Below, in pieces: positions 15,876 through 23,988 of a stretch of DNA of 31,201 nt. The notes beneath the pieces were generated by a model. It made no database searches, was not told where the DNA came from, and worked only from the letters and a program-made list of their open reading frames with translations. The translations under genes were made by a program, and so were the position numbers. The stretch is taken from contig CAZPEL010000006.1 in assembly GCA_964585585.1 (NCBI GenBank), forward strand, positions 1-31,201, in the 5' to 3' direction. This stretch comes from CAZNAQ01 sp964585585. Its GTDB lineage: Bacteria > Patescibacteriota > Patescibacteriia > Patescibacteriales > JAGXOH01. Numbering within the stretch: position 1 is the first letter of the stretch; every line of letters begins with the position of its first letter.

Positions 15876-16568
15876 ATGTCCAAAATATTTTCCCCCTTGA
15901 ATGTGGCCATAGTAGTGGTTTTGGTCGGAGTGGCCTTTTTGGCCTATGGGCGTTTGGTCCAGGAGCCCCAACCGAGTCCCGAAAAATCCTCTCCAAGCCA
16001 GTCCCAAGAGCAAAGCGGGGAGGAAAAGAAGACCTCTTCTTCGGTATCCGAATCGGAGCCGGAAAAAGAACACCGGACCCCCACTCCCGAAATCATCCAA
16101 AAAAAGGATGAAGTTCCGGAGAGGATCAAGGAAAGAGAGGAAAAAGAGGATGAACAAAGAAAGCGGGGTTTTTACGAGAACCAGACTTATAATTATCAGG
16201 TTACTTTTCCCAAGGAGTGGCCCTTAAAGATAAGCACCAAGAAAAAGGTCGCTTTCGGTCATGTTTTTCCGAAAAATGGTTTGGGCGCGGTCAAGGTGGA
16301 AATAGGCCGGAATGTTCAAGGGGAATTACAAGAGGCCAAACAAGAAGCTATGGCTCAGCCCGGTATCAGCATACAAGAGGAGAAGACCTCGATTGACGGA
16401 GTGCCGGCCACTAAGTATATTCTGGTCAATTCCATGGCCGGGGACAGGGATTTTAATATTTTAGTGGAAAATTACGGTTTTGATTATATTATCAAATATT
16501 CGGACGAATCCCCGGAATTCGTCAGACAGGCCGAGGAAGTGGTCAATAATTTTGAATTCACCAAATAG
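15876..16568 (+). CDS. Membrane-anchored PsbP-like domain protein
   Basis: 230 residues. One membrane helix (about residues 9-25) is followed by about 65 residues of low-complexity, Pro/Ser/Glu-rich linker (PEKSSPSQSQEQSGEEKKTSSS, then a Glu/Lys/Arg-rich run). A globular C-terminal domain starts near residue 103 with FYENQTYNYQVTFPKEWPLKIS and ends FVRQAEEVVNNFEFTK; this start and end resemble the PsbP-like fold found in many small exported CPR and bacterial proteins. It sits between the GspI-like and GspJ-like genes with gaps of 3 nt on each side, so it belongs to the pilus operon, though it is not itself a pilin. The role is unknown; an accessory protein of the pilus base is a guess. Confidence 0.7.
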   Translation: MSKIFSPLNVAIVVVLVGVAFLAYGRLVQEPQPSPEKSSPSQSQEQSGEEKKTSSSVSESEPEKEHRTPTPEIIQKKDEVPERIKEREEKEDEQRKRGFYENQTYNYQVTFPKEWPLKISTKKKVAFGHVFPKNGLGAVKVEIGRNVQGELQEAKQEAMAQPGISIQEEKTSIDGVPATKYILVNSMAGDRDFNILVENYGFDYIIKYSDESPEFVRQAEEVVNNFEFTK

Positions 16569-16571
16569 AAT

Positions 16572-17138
16572 ATGAGGAATTCCAGTTTAAAAGATCAGGG
16601 TTTTACTTTAATGGAGATAATGGTCACTATGGGCATTTTTATAGTGATCATTTTGGTTACCGGCTCCCTGTATGCCCTGGCTCAGAATTCTTATAATATT
16701 TTTGAAGGAAGAATGGAATTGGTTCAGAATGGCCGAGTGGCTTATGATCGAATGAGTCGGGAAATAAGACAATCCGTGGAGATCGCCACTCCCTTGACTC
16801 CCGGAATGTCCACCACTAGCAAAGAGATAATGTTTCAGAACGGTCATGACAACAGCAATATCAATTATATCTATTATTACTTGGACGGAAGTGATCTGCG
16901 GCGGGCCAAATTGGCCTATTATTTCGAGGAGGAGCCGAATGTATATGTTAAATACAGCAGCGTTAATGAGGACGGAGATTCTCCGCAACAAAAAGTTCTC
17001 CAGGATAGGGTGGTGGGTGAATATTTTAAGGAAATGGAATTTTGGGGCGAAAACGGCCTGGTCCATGCTTCCACTACCCTGGAAAATAAGGACAAAAGCT
17101 TCTCCCTGCAAAGCAGTATTTTTAGCCGGAATTATTAA
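16572..17138 (+). CDS. GspJ/PilW-like type IV prepilin
   Basis: 188 residues. Leader MRNSSLKDQG precedes FTLMEIMVTMGIFIVIILVTGSLYAL, with Glu at +5. The phrase RMELVQNGRVAYDRMSREIRQSVEIA is characteristic of GspJ/PilW minor pilins, followed by a beta-rich domain with IYYYLDGSDLRRA. It lies 3 nt after the PsbP-like gene and 2 nt before the PilX/K-like gene. In type II secretion and type IV pili, H-I-J-K form a complex at the fibre tip; this protein is the probable J member. Confidence 0.87.
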   Translation: MRNSSLKDQGFTLMEIMVTMGIFIVIILVTGSLYALAQNSYNIFEGRMELVQNGRVAYDRMSREIRQSVEIATPLTPGMSTTSKEIMFQNGHDNSNINYIYYYLDGSDLRRAKLAYYFEEEPNVYVKYSSVNEDGDSPQQKVLQDRVVGEYFKEMEFWGENGLVHASTTLENKDKSFSLQSSIFSRNY

Positions 17139-17140
17139 AT

Positions 17141-18379
17141 ATGGATCAAATAACGCGGGAAAAAGGCGTAACTTTATTGGTGACCATCTTGTTGATGTCG
17201 GTGGTTTTTTTCTTGGGTCTTTATTTTTTGAGTTTTTCCTTGACTGAAAAAAGGATCTCCCAGGGGCAGGCCAAGGGGGTCAAGACCTATCATTTGGCCG
17301 AGGCCGGGATTGAGGAAATGATCTGGCGCTTAAAGCATAATTCCAGTTATAAGAATAATTTTGAGGGAGACAGTGATTGGAGCCAAAGTTTTAGCCGGAC
17401 TTCTCCTTTTGGCGGCAACGGCTCTTATAGCGTGAGCATAAATAATACCGGTTTGGCCCAGGGAAACATCGAGGCCGTGGGTAGCATAACCGGCCCGGCC
17501 GGTAATACCAGCCAAAGGGTGGTGCGAACCACGGTTTATAAGGCCATTGCCTCCTCCACCGAAGTGGATGATTATGCTTTGTTCAGCGATAATGATATAG
17601 ACATTGTTTTGAGTAAGGTGGATATACCCACCAGTAGTGTTCATGCTAATCATGATGTTGATGTCAGCGGTTTTGGCACCGAGCTCAATATTGAGAATGA
17701 CTTGGAGGCGGTCAATAGATTTGAAGAGTCTTCTTGGGCCACCGTTAATGTCGGTGGCGAGATCAGCGATAGCTACACCTATGCTCCGGCGCCGGGGGAG
17801 CTGGAGATGCCTTCGGTTTCCTTTTCCGATCCGGGAGACCCCAAGGCCTTGGAGAATCGAGCCGATATAATTTACACCGAAAGCGAATTTGAGAATTTAT
17901 TGAATAATTCCGACGGCGGCTCTCTAACCCTGGACAGTGATATCACCTATGTGGACGGGGATATTATAATCAATGATGATGTGGATCTGACCATAAACGG
18001 CCTTTTAGTGGCGGACGGAGACATGAAATTGGGTGACACTTGTTGGTTTTTATTTTGTTGCGGAGACTATACCCAGATCACGGTCAATCATTCCAGTTCT
18101 TCCCCGGCCGGCCTAATAGCCAATGGCAATATTAGGTTTGATTTTTGTGTTACTTCCAGCGATGTCAGTGGAGTGGTTTACGCCACCAAGGATATCACCA
18201 TAACTGATTTTTCCGACCATGTGAATTTCCGGGGAGGTATGTATGCCCGCAATATCGGCGTTTTTAGTATTTGGCAGGCCAACAGTATGGAGTTTAACGG
18301 CGAGATAGTGGATGACAGTTTGGAGACGACCGAGTTCTCGCCGGTGGTCACGGTGGAACATTGGGAGGAAGAGTATTGA
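17141..18379 (+). CDS. PilX/GspK-like minor pilin with long beta-rich domain
   Basis: 412 residues. The N-terminus REKG precedes VTLLVTILLMSVVFFLGLYFL, followed by the PilX_N-type stretch TYHLAEAGIEEMIWRL. Position +5 is Val, not Glu, as in GspK-type tip subunits. The rest (about 340 residues) is Asp/Ser/Asn-rich with repeated short hydrophobic strands (DGDIIINDDVDLTINGLLVADGDM), suggestive of a parallel beta-helix as in bactofilin-like or polymer-forming domains. Cys301, Cys306, Cys307 and Cys336 form a cluster that may make disulphides outside the cell. It is last in the pilin run; a 92-nt gap separates it from pilM. Confidence 0.8.
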   Translation: MDQITREKGVTLLVTILLMSVVFFLGLYFLSFSLTEKRISQGQAKGVKTYHLAEAGIEEMIWRLKHNSSYKNNFEGDSDWSQSFSRTSPFGGNGSYSVSINNTGLAQGNIEAVGSITGPAGNTSQRVVRTTVYKAIASSTEVDDYALFSDNDIDIVLSKVDIPTSSVHANHDVDVSGFGTELNIENDLEAVNRFEESSWATVNVGGEISDSYTYAPAPGELEMPSVSFSDPGDPKALENRADIIYTESEFENLLNNSDGGSLTLDSDITYVDGDIIINDDVDLTINGLLVADGDMKLGDTCWFLFCCGDYTQITVNHSSSSPAGLIANGNIRFDFCVTSSDVSGVVYATKDITITDFSDHVNFRGGMYARNIGVFSIWQANSMEFNGEIVDDSLETTEFSPVVTVEHWEEEY

Positions 18380-18407
18380 TCCGGCCCAGCTTTAAAATAT
18401 GCCGGAT
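18379..18407 (+). terminator. Possible weak hairpin after the PilX-like gene
   Basis: ATCCGGC (18379-18385) pairs with GCCGGAT (18401-18407) across a 15-nt loop, just after the TGA stop. Only TTATG follows, so a strong terminator is unlikely; it might lower expression of pilMNO. A TGT TATATT stretch at 18411-18419 could be an extended -10 element for pilM. Confidence 0.3.
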
Positions 18408-18471
18408 TTATGTTATATTTGTAAAAAGTTATTCCCGGCTAAATTTGTTTGTTTAATTTTTTGAAAATATT

Positions 18472-19563
18472 ATGAATTTATTCCGTAAAGGAAAAAAATA
18501 CCCCTTGGGCATTGATATTTCCGATGTTTCCTTGAAGATGGTCCAGCTAAGCAAAGACAGGAAGGGTAAGATCGGTCTTAAGGCCATTAATGACACGGAT
18601 CTGCCTCTGGAGACCATTGTTAACGGTGAGATCAAGGATGAGGATACCGTGGTTAAGAATATGAAAAAACTGGTCTCCAAAAGTAAATTAAGCAAACCCG
18701 ATTCCAATCGAGTAGTGGCCTCTCTTCCGGAGAGCAAGACTTTTATTAAATTGATCCGGATCAAGGATACCACCAATAAATTGGAGGATATAATCGAAAC
18801 GGAAATGGAAAAACACATCCCTTTTTCTCCGCGGGATGTTTATTATAATTGGCAGATTATAGAGGACAGGAAGGAACACCGCCTGGTTTTGATCGGGGTT
18901 TCCCCGAAAAACATAGTAGAGCAGTATTATAATGTCTTCAGCCAAGCGGGATTGATCGTGGAAGCCCTGGAGATAGAGCCGGTAGCCCTGTGTCGGGCGG
19001 TACTGGAAGAGGAAACGCCCATATTCGAGGACGCTCGGGGCAAGAACTACATTATAATAGATGTCGGCTTTTCCCATTCCACTATTATATTCTATTCCCA
19101 AAACACCATACTTTTTACCACGGAAACCCAGTTATCCGGGGAAAAAATAACCCGGGAATTATCGGAAAAATTGAATGTGAGCCGAAGCAAGGCGGAGAAG
19201 TATAAGACCTCTTTGAGTAAAAAGAACAAGGACTACAAAAAGATCATAGAGATAATACAAGGCAATCTGGAAGAATTGAATATAAAATTGGGGCGGGCGG
19301 TGGATTTTTATTATGATAATTTTTCTGACCGAGGCCCTTTGGAAAGCGTGATTCTGGTCGGAGGCGGAGCTTATACCCAAGGCCTCCAGGAGTCGATTGA
19401 TTGCCTGCCGGCCTCGATCGATATAGAACGGGGGAATTCCTTGTTCAAAGTTAGTCGGGGCAAGAAGGCCAAAAAGGTTTTTGAGCAGCAAGAGGATAGC
19501 TTGCGTTTTGCCACCGCCGTGGGCTTGGCTCTGTCCAAGGTTTTTATTAAGGATAAAGAATAA
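18472..19563 (+). CDS. pilM: Type IV pilus assembly protein PilM
   Basis: 363 residues, normal for PilM. This actin/FtsA-like cytoplasmic ATPase binds the N-terminal tail of PilN and links the inner-membrane alignment complex to the motor. The fold is visible in YPLGIDISDVSLKMVQL (phosphate-1), ETEMEKHIPFSPRDVYYNWQII, IIIDVGFSHSTIIFY (phosphate-2) and VILVGGGAYTQGLQESI (adenosine motif). Residues 2-10 (NLFRKGKK) match the beginning of PilC (NLFKKNKR) by chance or shared composition. pilN starts 2 nt after the stop. The gene follows a 92-nt intergenic space, the only real break in the pilus run. Confidence 0.95.
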   Translation: MNLFRKGKKYPLGIDISDVSLKMVQLSKDRKGKIGLKAINDTDLPLETIVNGEIKDEDTVVKNMKKLVSKSKLSKPDSNRVVASLPESKTFIKLIRIKDTTNKLEDIIETEMEKHIPFSPRDVYYNWQIIEDRKEHRLVLIGVSPKNIVEQYYNVFSQAGLIVEALEIEPVALCRAVLEEETPIFEDARGKNYIIIDVGFSHSTIIFYSQNTILFTTETQLSGEKITRELSEKLNVSRSKAEKYKTSLSKKNKDYKKIIEIIQGNLEELNIKLGRAVDFYYDNFSDRGPLESVILVGGGAYTQGLQESIDCLPASIDIERGNSLFKVSRGKKAKKVFEQQEDSLRFATAVGLALSKVFIKDKE

Positions 19564-19565
19564 TT

Positions 19566-20105
19566 ATGTTGTTTTTGAATTTACTTCCTTCTGAATTCAG
19601 CCAAGAGTTAAAATTCAAGAATTTGTTTCGTTTACTGGTAAGGGCCGGGACCTTTTTGGTTGTGGCCGCCATGGTGATAGCGGCTTCTTTTTTTATAGCC
19701 AATAAGATCTTGAGAAATTTTTACGAGGTGGTGAACAATACCAATTTTTTGATGCAAACCCAAATTAAAAACCCCATAGAGGTTCGAGAGGTCAATGTTA
19801 AGATAAAGGAGGCGGGCCGGATCCGGAATAATTCCTTCGCCTGGCTCCGGGCTTTGGAAATAGTTTCCCAGAATTTGCCCCGGAATGTTTATGTGGAGTC
19901 TTTGGAATTAAACAAGGAGGAGAAAAAGGTTACTATTGACGGCGTGGCCTTAACCCGGGAGTCCCTGGTTTATTTAAAGGAGAACTTGGAGAATTCTGAT
20001 AATTTTTCCGAATTAAAATTTCCCCTGGAAAACATTTTAAAGAAGAAGGATATTCATTTCGAGGTCGAGGCCCGGATAAACACTCAAAGGATAAAAAAGA
20101 ATTGA
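19566..20105 (+). CDS. pilN: Type IV pilus assembly protein PilN
   Basis: 179 residues. The short cytoplasmic start MLFLNLLPSEF is the PilM-binding INLLP motif of PilN. One membrane helix (about residues 28-52) follows, then an extracytoplasmic domain with the PilN-type phrase WLRALEIVSQNLPRNVYVESLELNKEEKKVTIDG and a ferredoxin-like fold. PilN pairs with PilO in the inner-membrane alignment complex. It lies between pilM (2 nt) and pilO (1 nt) and is clearly co-transcribed. Confidence 0.93.
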   Translation: MLFLNLLPSEFSQELKFKNLFRLLVRAGTFLVVAAMVIAASFFIANKILRNFYEVVNNTNFLMQTQIKNPIEVREVNVKIKEAGRIRNNSFAWLRALEIVSQNLPRNVYVESLELNKEEKKVTIDGVALTRESLVYLKENLENSDNFSELKFPLENILKKKDIHFEVEARINTQRIKKN

Positions 20106-20106
20106 T

Positions 20107-20814
20107 ATGAGAATAAAAATTTTGCACAAGTTAAGTATTGCCCAAAAATTGATCTATTTTTTTCTATTGGTGATAGTGATAATCGCCGCCCTGGGCTTGT
20201 TCGTGGTCAAGCCGGCCGCGGATGATATGCAAAGGATCAGGGAGGACATAAAAAAACAGCGGGCGGAATTGGAAAAGAAATACTTGGAAGGGCTTAACGC
20301 CAAGCTGATATCCAGAAAATCCGAGGAGATAAATAAGAATCTGGAAGTTTTGAATCGACTTTTTATAGAAAAGGACGGTTATCTGGATCTGGTTACTTCT
20401 ATAGAAAGATTGGCCGGTCGGAACGACCTTCGAGAGGAATTGAATATATTGGACAGCAACGCCCGGGATAAAAAAACTTATGAAGTGGTTCCGGTCCATG
20501 TGGAGGTCAAAGGAGAGTTTCCGAATATTTTATCCTTTATATCCGACCTCAAAGAAGAGCCCTACCAGTTCAATATCAATTCCCTGAAAATAAGAAGCGA
20601 GAACCCCGACCCCATAGTGGCCCTGAGGCAGAGAGTGCCCCGGGAGGTGGAGAAAAAGATCTCCACCACCACTCAGGTCATCGAGATGGAGGGCAGGGGG
20701 ACCACCACTACCACCACCAAAGAAGAGATATTCATTCAAAAAACATCCACCTCCACCACTCCGGCCAAGACAATATCAACCTTAATATTGGGCGAGGTGT
20801 ATTGGGAAAAATAA
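20107..20814 (+). CDS. pilO: Type IV pilus assembly protein PilO
   Basis: 235 residues. One membrane helix (about residues 15-36) is followed by a coiled coil (DDMQRIREDIKKQRAELEKKYLEGL) and the PilO globular domain with YEVVPVHVEVKGEFPNILSFISDLKEEPYQFNINSLKI. Position after pilM and pilN and this layout support the call. The C-terminal 40 residues contain a Thr-rich tail (EGRGTTTTTTKEEIF ... TSTSTTPAKTI) from an ACC-rich trinucleotide tract around 20698-20720, unusual for PilO; it may be length-variable between strains. The stop overlaps no neighbour; a small membrane protein follows after 14 nt. Confidence 0.88.
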   Translation: MRIKILHKLSIAQKLIYFFLLVIVIIAALGLFVVKPAADDMQRIREDIKKQRAELEKKYLEGLNAKLISRKSEEINKNLEVLNRLFIEKDGYLDLVTSIERLAGRNDLREELNILDSNARDKKTYEVVPVHVEVKGEFPNILSFISDLKEEPYQFNINSLKIRSENPDPIVALRQRVPREVEKKISTTTQVIEMEGRGTTTTTTKEEIFIQKTSTSTTPAKTISTLILGEVYWEK

Positions 20815-20828
20815 ATATTTATTATTTT

Positions 20829-21098
20829 ATGTTAAATATCAAAGACATTAAATTTCAAAAAAAGTTGATCTATTTACTGGCAACTTTGATAATATCGGCT
20901 TCGGTGGGGTATTCCGGTTGGTTTTTGTATAATAATTTTTACAAAACCATTAATTGGCGGAGCGATTCCTCCCTTAACCACGAGGTTATAATCCAGCATG
21001 TTCATATGGACAGTATGAAAACAATAGTGGAAAAGATTGAGCGGAAAAAAGAGGTCTCCGACCCTCTGGGATTCAATATCAATATTGATTTTCGATAA
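20829..21098 (+). CDS. Small single-pass membrane protein, end of pilus operon
   Basis: 89 residues from ATG 20829. An upstream in-frame TTG (20802) lies inside pilO and is less likely. A basic start (LNIKDIKFQKK) and a helix at about residues 16-38 are followed by a short outside domain with an HVHMD segment. The position behind pilO is where pilP or a similar accessory gene often lies, but there is no lipobox Cys and no PilP likeness that I recognise. Its last 20 nt overlap the end of the opposite-strand glycosyltransferase. Function unknown; membership of the pilus operon is inferred from spacing. Confidence 0.6.
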   Translation: MLNIKDIKFQKKLIYLLATLIISASVGYSGWFLYNNFYKTINWRSDSSLNHEVIIQHVHMDSMKTIVEKIERKKEVSDPLGFNINIDFR

Positions 21099-22242
21099 GG
21101 TCGAGTAAGTTTTGGATATATTCTTCGCTTCCTCGATTTTGGATCCGTTTTCTTTTTTTCTCAGCCACGGCTTGGAGATCGGTGCCATTTTTCTTTATTT
21201 TCTTCATTTGGGCTACCAGCCCTTTTTTATTTTTGGGATCGAACAGGCGAGAAGCTCCCAGGGCGGCCACTTCCGGTATACCTCCCAAATTCGAGGCCAG
21301 GATCGGCAGGCCGGCCCGAACGGCCTCGTAAATAACAGTAGGGGAGTTTTCATAACAAAGGGAGGGTACCACCAGGCAATCCGAGGACAGCATAAATTCT
21401 TCCACTTCTTTTTTGTTTTTGGCTCCCAAAAAATGTATCCGGGGGTCCGAAATCCGGGATCTTATCCTCTTTAATTCCGTGCCTTGCCCTATGATCTTCA
21501 ATCGGTCCGAGGGGTCGGACAATTCCCGAAAAGCTTGCACCAGAATATTTACGCCCTTATGTTTTTCTATTTGACCCACATAAAGGAATTGAAAACCCGG
21601 TTCTGGTTTCGACTGTGCCGAGCATCGGTCTGCTTCGGTTGGAAGGGGATTGGGCAGCACTCGGGTGGAGGAATGTTCAAAGAAACCGTATTTTTTATGC
21701 AGGTCAAGTAGCCACCGGGACGGGGACACTACGAGTGGCGGCGATTCCCACAGTTGTTTTTGTTTTTGCCTATAAATTCGGCCGGCCCGGGAGTCCAGCT
21801 TTTTTTCCCGCCCCTGGATCAGGAGGCCGCTGGGGTGGAGCAGTTGAATGTCATGCAGGATATGAGTGTGTTTGAGCCCTTCTTGGCGCAGGAGCTTGGG
21901 GGTCAGTCCGCTTACCCCCTTTAAGTTATGGGTAATTACCAGGTCCGGATTTTCTTGCCTTAGGATTTTTTTTAATTTTAGGTAATTCTTCCAGTTATAC
22001 AGGTCCCATATGTGCCAAAATATTCGCAGAAATTTGGGGATTCGGGCCAAATGGTAATAGGCGGAGGAGAGGTAGCGGGCCGATTCCTGGCGGTTTTTGG
22101 CCTTGGAGGATCGGGGCTTGGTGGTTATTATAACCACCTGGTGGCCCTGTTTCGACAATTCCCGGGCGCTTGCTTCCACTATCCTTTCCGCTCCGCCCTT
22201 GTCATAAGGAGGGTAGAGGTTGTTTATCAAAGCTATTTTCAT
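21079..22242 (-). CDS. Glycosyltransferase family 4
   Basis: 387 residues. GT-B fold: acceptor-side loop NNLYPPYDKGGAERIVEASARELSKQGHQV at the start, donor-side FLYVGQIEKHKGVNILVQAFREL and the E-x7-E motif complete in YENSPTVIYEAVRAGLPILAS, followed by GGIPEV. A retaining nucleotide-sugar transferase acting at the cytoplasmic membrane face on a glycan is likely; donor and acceptor are unknown. Its start overlaps the stop of the preceding transferase by 4 nt (ATGA), so they are translationally coupled. It is the last gene of the pilB-led operon, and its final 20 nt overlap the convergent small membrane gene. Confidence 0.93.
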   Translation of the reverse strand: MKIALINNLYPPYDKGGAERIVEASARELSKQGHQVVIITTKPRSSKAKNRQESARYLSSAYYHLARIPKFLRIFWHIWDLYNWKNYLKLKKILRQENPDLVITHNLKGVSGLTPKLLRQEGLKHTHILHDIQLLHPSGLLIQGREKKLDSRAGRIYRQKQKQLWESPPLVVSPSRWLLDLHKKYGFFEHSSTRVLPNPLPTEADRCSAQSKPEPGFQFLYVGQIEKHKGVNILVQAFRELSDPSDRLKIIGQGTELKRIRSRISDPRIHFLGAKNKKEVEEFMLSSDCLVVPSLCYENSPTVIYEAVRAGLPILASNLGGIPEVAALGASRLFDPKNKKGLVAQMKKIKKNGTDLQAVAEKKRKRIQNRGSEEYIQNLLDLIENQY

Positions 22243-23348
22243 AGATCTTTCAATATTTGGTTCAATTTTTTTTGCATGGTCTCCAGGGAGTATTTTTCCT
22301 CCGCTTTTTTTCTGGCCGCTTGGCCCATTTTTCTCCTCATCTCCGGCTCGGTCAGCAGGTATCTCAATTTTTCGGCCCAGTCTTTTTCCCGGCCGGCGGG
22401 AACACTGAAACCTTCTCGGTCGTTTTGGAACACTCGCCTTACGCCGGGCAAGTCCGAGGCCAGGACCGGCAGACCGCAGGCCATGGCCTCTATCAATACC
22501 AAGCCGAAGGCCTCGCTCTTATCTGTTGAGGGTAGAACCAGGATATCGCTTTGTTGATAGTGTTCGATCAATTCTTTTCCGCCGACTCGGCCGGAAAAGT
22601 CAACTTTTTTTTCCAAGCCCAGATCTCGGGCCTTTTTTTGGTATTCCGGTTTTAATTCGCCCTCTCCGACCACATCCAGGGTCCAGTCAATGTCCTTGAG
22701 CCGGGCCAAGGCCATCAAGAGTTTGTCCACGCCCTTGAAATAATGAGCCCGGTCCAGACCTCCGACAAAGATCATTCGGGGAGGGCGAGAGGGGCTGTCG
22801 GGGCCGGGGCGGAATTTGTTTATATTCACCCCAAAAGGCACTTCCCGGAATTTTTCCGGGTACTTTTTGTATATTGGGGACGCTTGACTGTTTTCTATGT
22901 AGTCCAGACTGGCGGTTATTATGACATCCGCTTTTTTAAAAAGACTTTTAAAAATTATCTTTGAGGGCAAGCTGAGCAAGCGAGCCGGCCCCTTAAGCCC
23001 GGTAACATCCATATGGTAATGGATCAGCAATTTTTGTTTCCGGGGAAAAAATAAACGGAACAACCATATCAGTTCCGCTGTGCCAAAGAAAGGGTAGTGT
23101 AGGTACAGGCAATCATAAGTCCGCAGTTTTTTTAAAAGCTGCGGCAAGAAGGCCCCGTGGCCGTATTTAAGGGGCGTTTTTAGAGGAGCTATTCTTTGTT
23201 CGGCTGTTATCTTTCCTTCTTCACCCTGGTGCGGAAAAAAGGTGGTCACTTCATGTCGGGAAGATAACAATTCTCCTATGGTAAAGGCGCTGTTACCCAT
23301 TCCGCCGGTATAGGGCGGAAAGGTGCATACTATTTGGGCTATTTTCAT
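22239..23348 (-). CDS. Glycosyltransferase family 4
   Basis: 369 residues. Acceptor-side CTFPPYTGGMGNSAFTIGELLSSRHEV, then LYLHYPFFGTAELIW, donor-side RMIFVGGLDRAHYFKGVDKLLMAL and E-x7-E motif SEAFGLVLIEAMACGLPVLASDLPGVRRVF. The GGMGN... loop and HYP(F/Y)FG phrase are typical of GT4 enzymes making capsule, O-antigen or glycolipid sugars. It follows the 204-residue membrane protein by 3 nt and overlaps the next transferase by 4 nt. Together they could add successive sugars to one glycan. Specificity is unknown. Confidence 0.93.
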   Translation of the reverse strand: MKIAQIVCTFPPYTGGMGNSAFTIGELLSSRHEVTTFFPHQGEEGKITAEQRIAPLKTPLKYGHGAFLPQLLKKLRTYDCLYLHYPFFGTAELIWLFRLFFPRKQKLLIHYHMDVTGLKGPARLLSLPSKIIFKSLFKKADVIITASLDYIENSQASPIYKKYPEKFREVPFGVNINKFRPGPDSPSRPPRMIFVGGLDRAHYFKGVDKLLMALARLKDIDWTLDVVGEGELKPEYQKKARDLGLEKKVDFSGRVGGKELIEHYQQSDILVLPSTDKSEAFGLVLIEAMACGLPVLASDLPGVRRVFQNDREGFSVPAGREKDWAEKLRYLLTEPEMRRKMGQAARKKAEEKYSLETMQKKLNQILKDL

Positions 23349-23351
23349 AGA

Positions 23352-23966
23352 TCATTCTTGTTTGCTGAATAAGAACTGTTGCCAGACCACGGCGATCACA
23401 AAGACCAAGGCCGCCTGAACCAGGTCCAAGTTGCTCAAGGGCACGAGAAAAATAGAGGGCAAAAGGATCATTATAAGAGGCAGGGAAAAGACCATAATAT
23501 CACCTTTGATCTTATCCGTATAATTTATTTTAACGGTTATCCCTTGTTTGTCGTAGGAACCTTTTTTGGTGAATAGCAGTCTTTGCCAGGAATAACTTAA
23601 AGCAAATATGACAAGGGCCTTTAAGACATCGAATATATCCAGTCCGGAGCCGTAGAGAATGGGCAGTACAATAATGATTATGGGCAGGGAATAAAGAAAA
23701 TATTCGCTTTTGGCCTTGTCCATAAAGGAAAACCATAATTCCATCTCCAAATTGCCGTCCCTTTCCTTTTTCTTTTTCCTTTTTTCGTTTGATTTTAACT
23801 TAAAGGCCAAAAGCACGCCGAAAAAGGAAAAGGGGATCAGTGACCTCAGGAATTCCAGTATCAGGTCGAACCTGTCGCCCAGAATAAAATAAACAAAACA
23901 GGATATGGAAAAAACTATCAAGGCAACAAAGAGCGCAAAATCAATCAACATTTCTCCGGCTTTCAT
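23352..23966 (-). CDS. Multi-pass membrane protein with duplicated hydrophobic module, unrecognised family
   Basis: 204 residues. The N-terminal part (1-70) has two hydrophobic segments (about 7-30 and 40-57) and a basic stretch EKRKKKKERDGN. Then come two copies of a module: residues 71-135 (DKAKSEYFLYSLPIIIIVLP ... ALVIFALSYSWQRLLFTKK) and 142-204 (DKIKGDIMVFSLPLIMILLP ... ALVFVIAVVWQQFLFSKQ). Each has a D-K-x-K start, a Leu-Pro helix, a second helix and a closing Trp-Gln plus Phe-x-Lys. Residues 1-95 align without a gap to the 137-residue neighbour product, which has one module. No known family is recognised. The genomic setting among glycosyltransferases and a DUF2304 gene suggests a role in glycan or lipid-linked sugar handling, purely by context. 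Confidence 0.72.
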   Translation of the reverse strand: MKAGEMLIDFALFVALIVFSISCFVYFILGDRFDLILEFLRSLIPFSFFGVLLAFKLKSNEKRKKKKERDGNLEMELWFSFMDKAKSEYFLYSLPIIIIVLPILYGSGLDIFDVLKALVIFALSYSWQRLLFTKKGSYDKQGITVKINYTDKIKGDIMVFSLPLIMILLPSIFLVPLSNLDLVQAALVFVIAVVWQQFLFSKQE

Positions 23967-23988
23967 AGTTTGGATTTTTATTTATAAA

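Noticed and set aside
20802..20828. TTG start for the small membrane protein after pilO
   Set aside because: It lies within pilO and adds only nine residues; ATG 20829 keeps the basic-then-hydrophobic start.
22012..22557. 181-codon plus-strand frame opposite two glycosyltransferases
   Set aside because: It is antisense to well-supported GT4 genes with clear motifs and shows no domain of its own.
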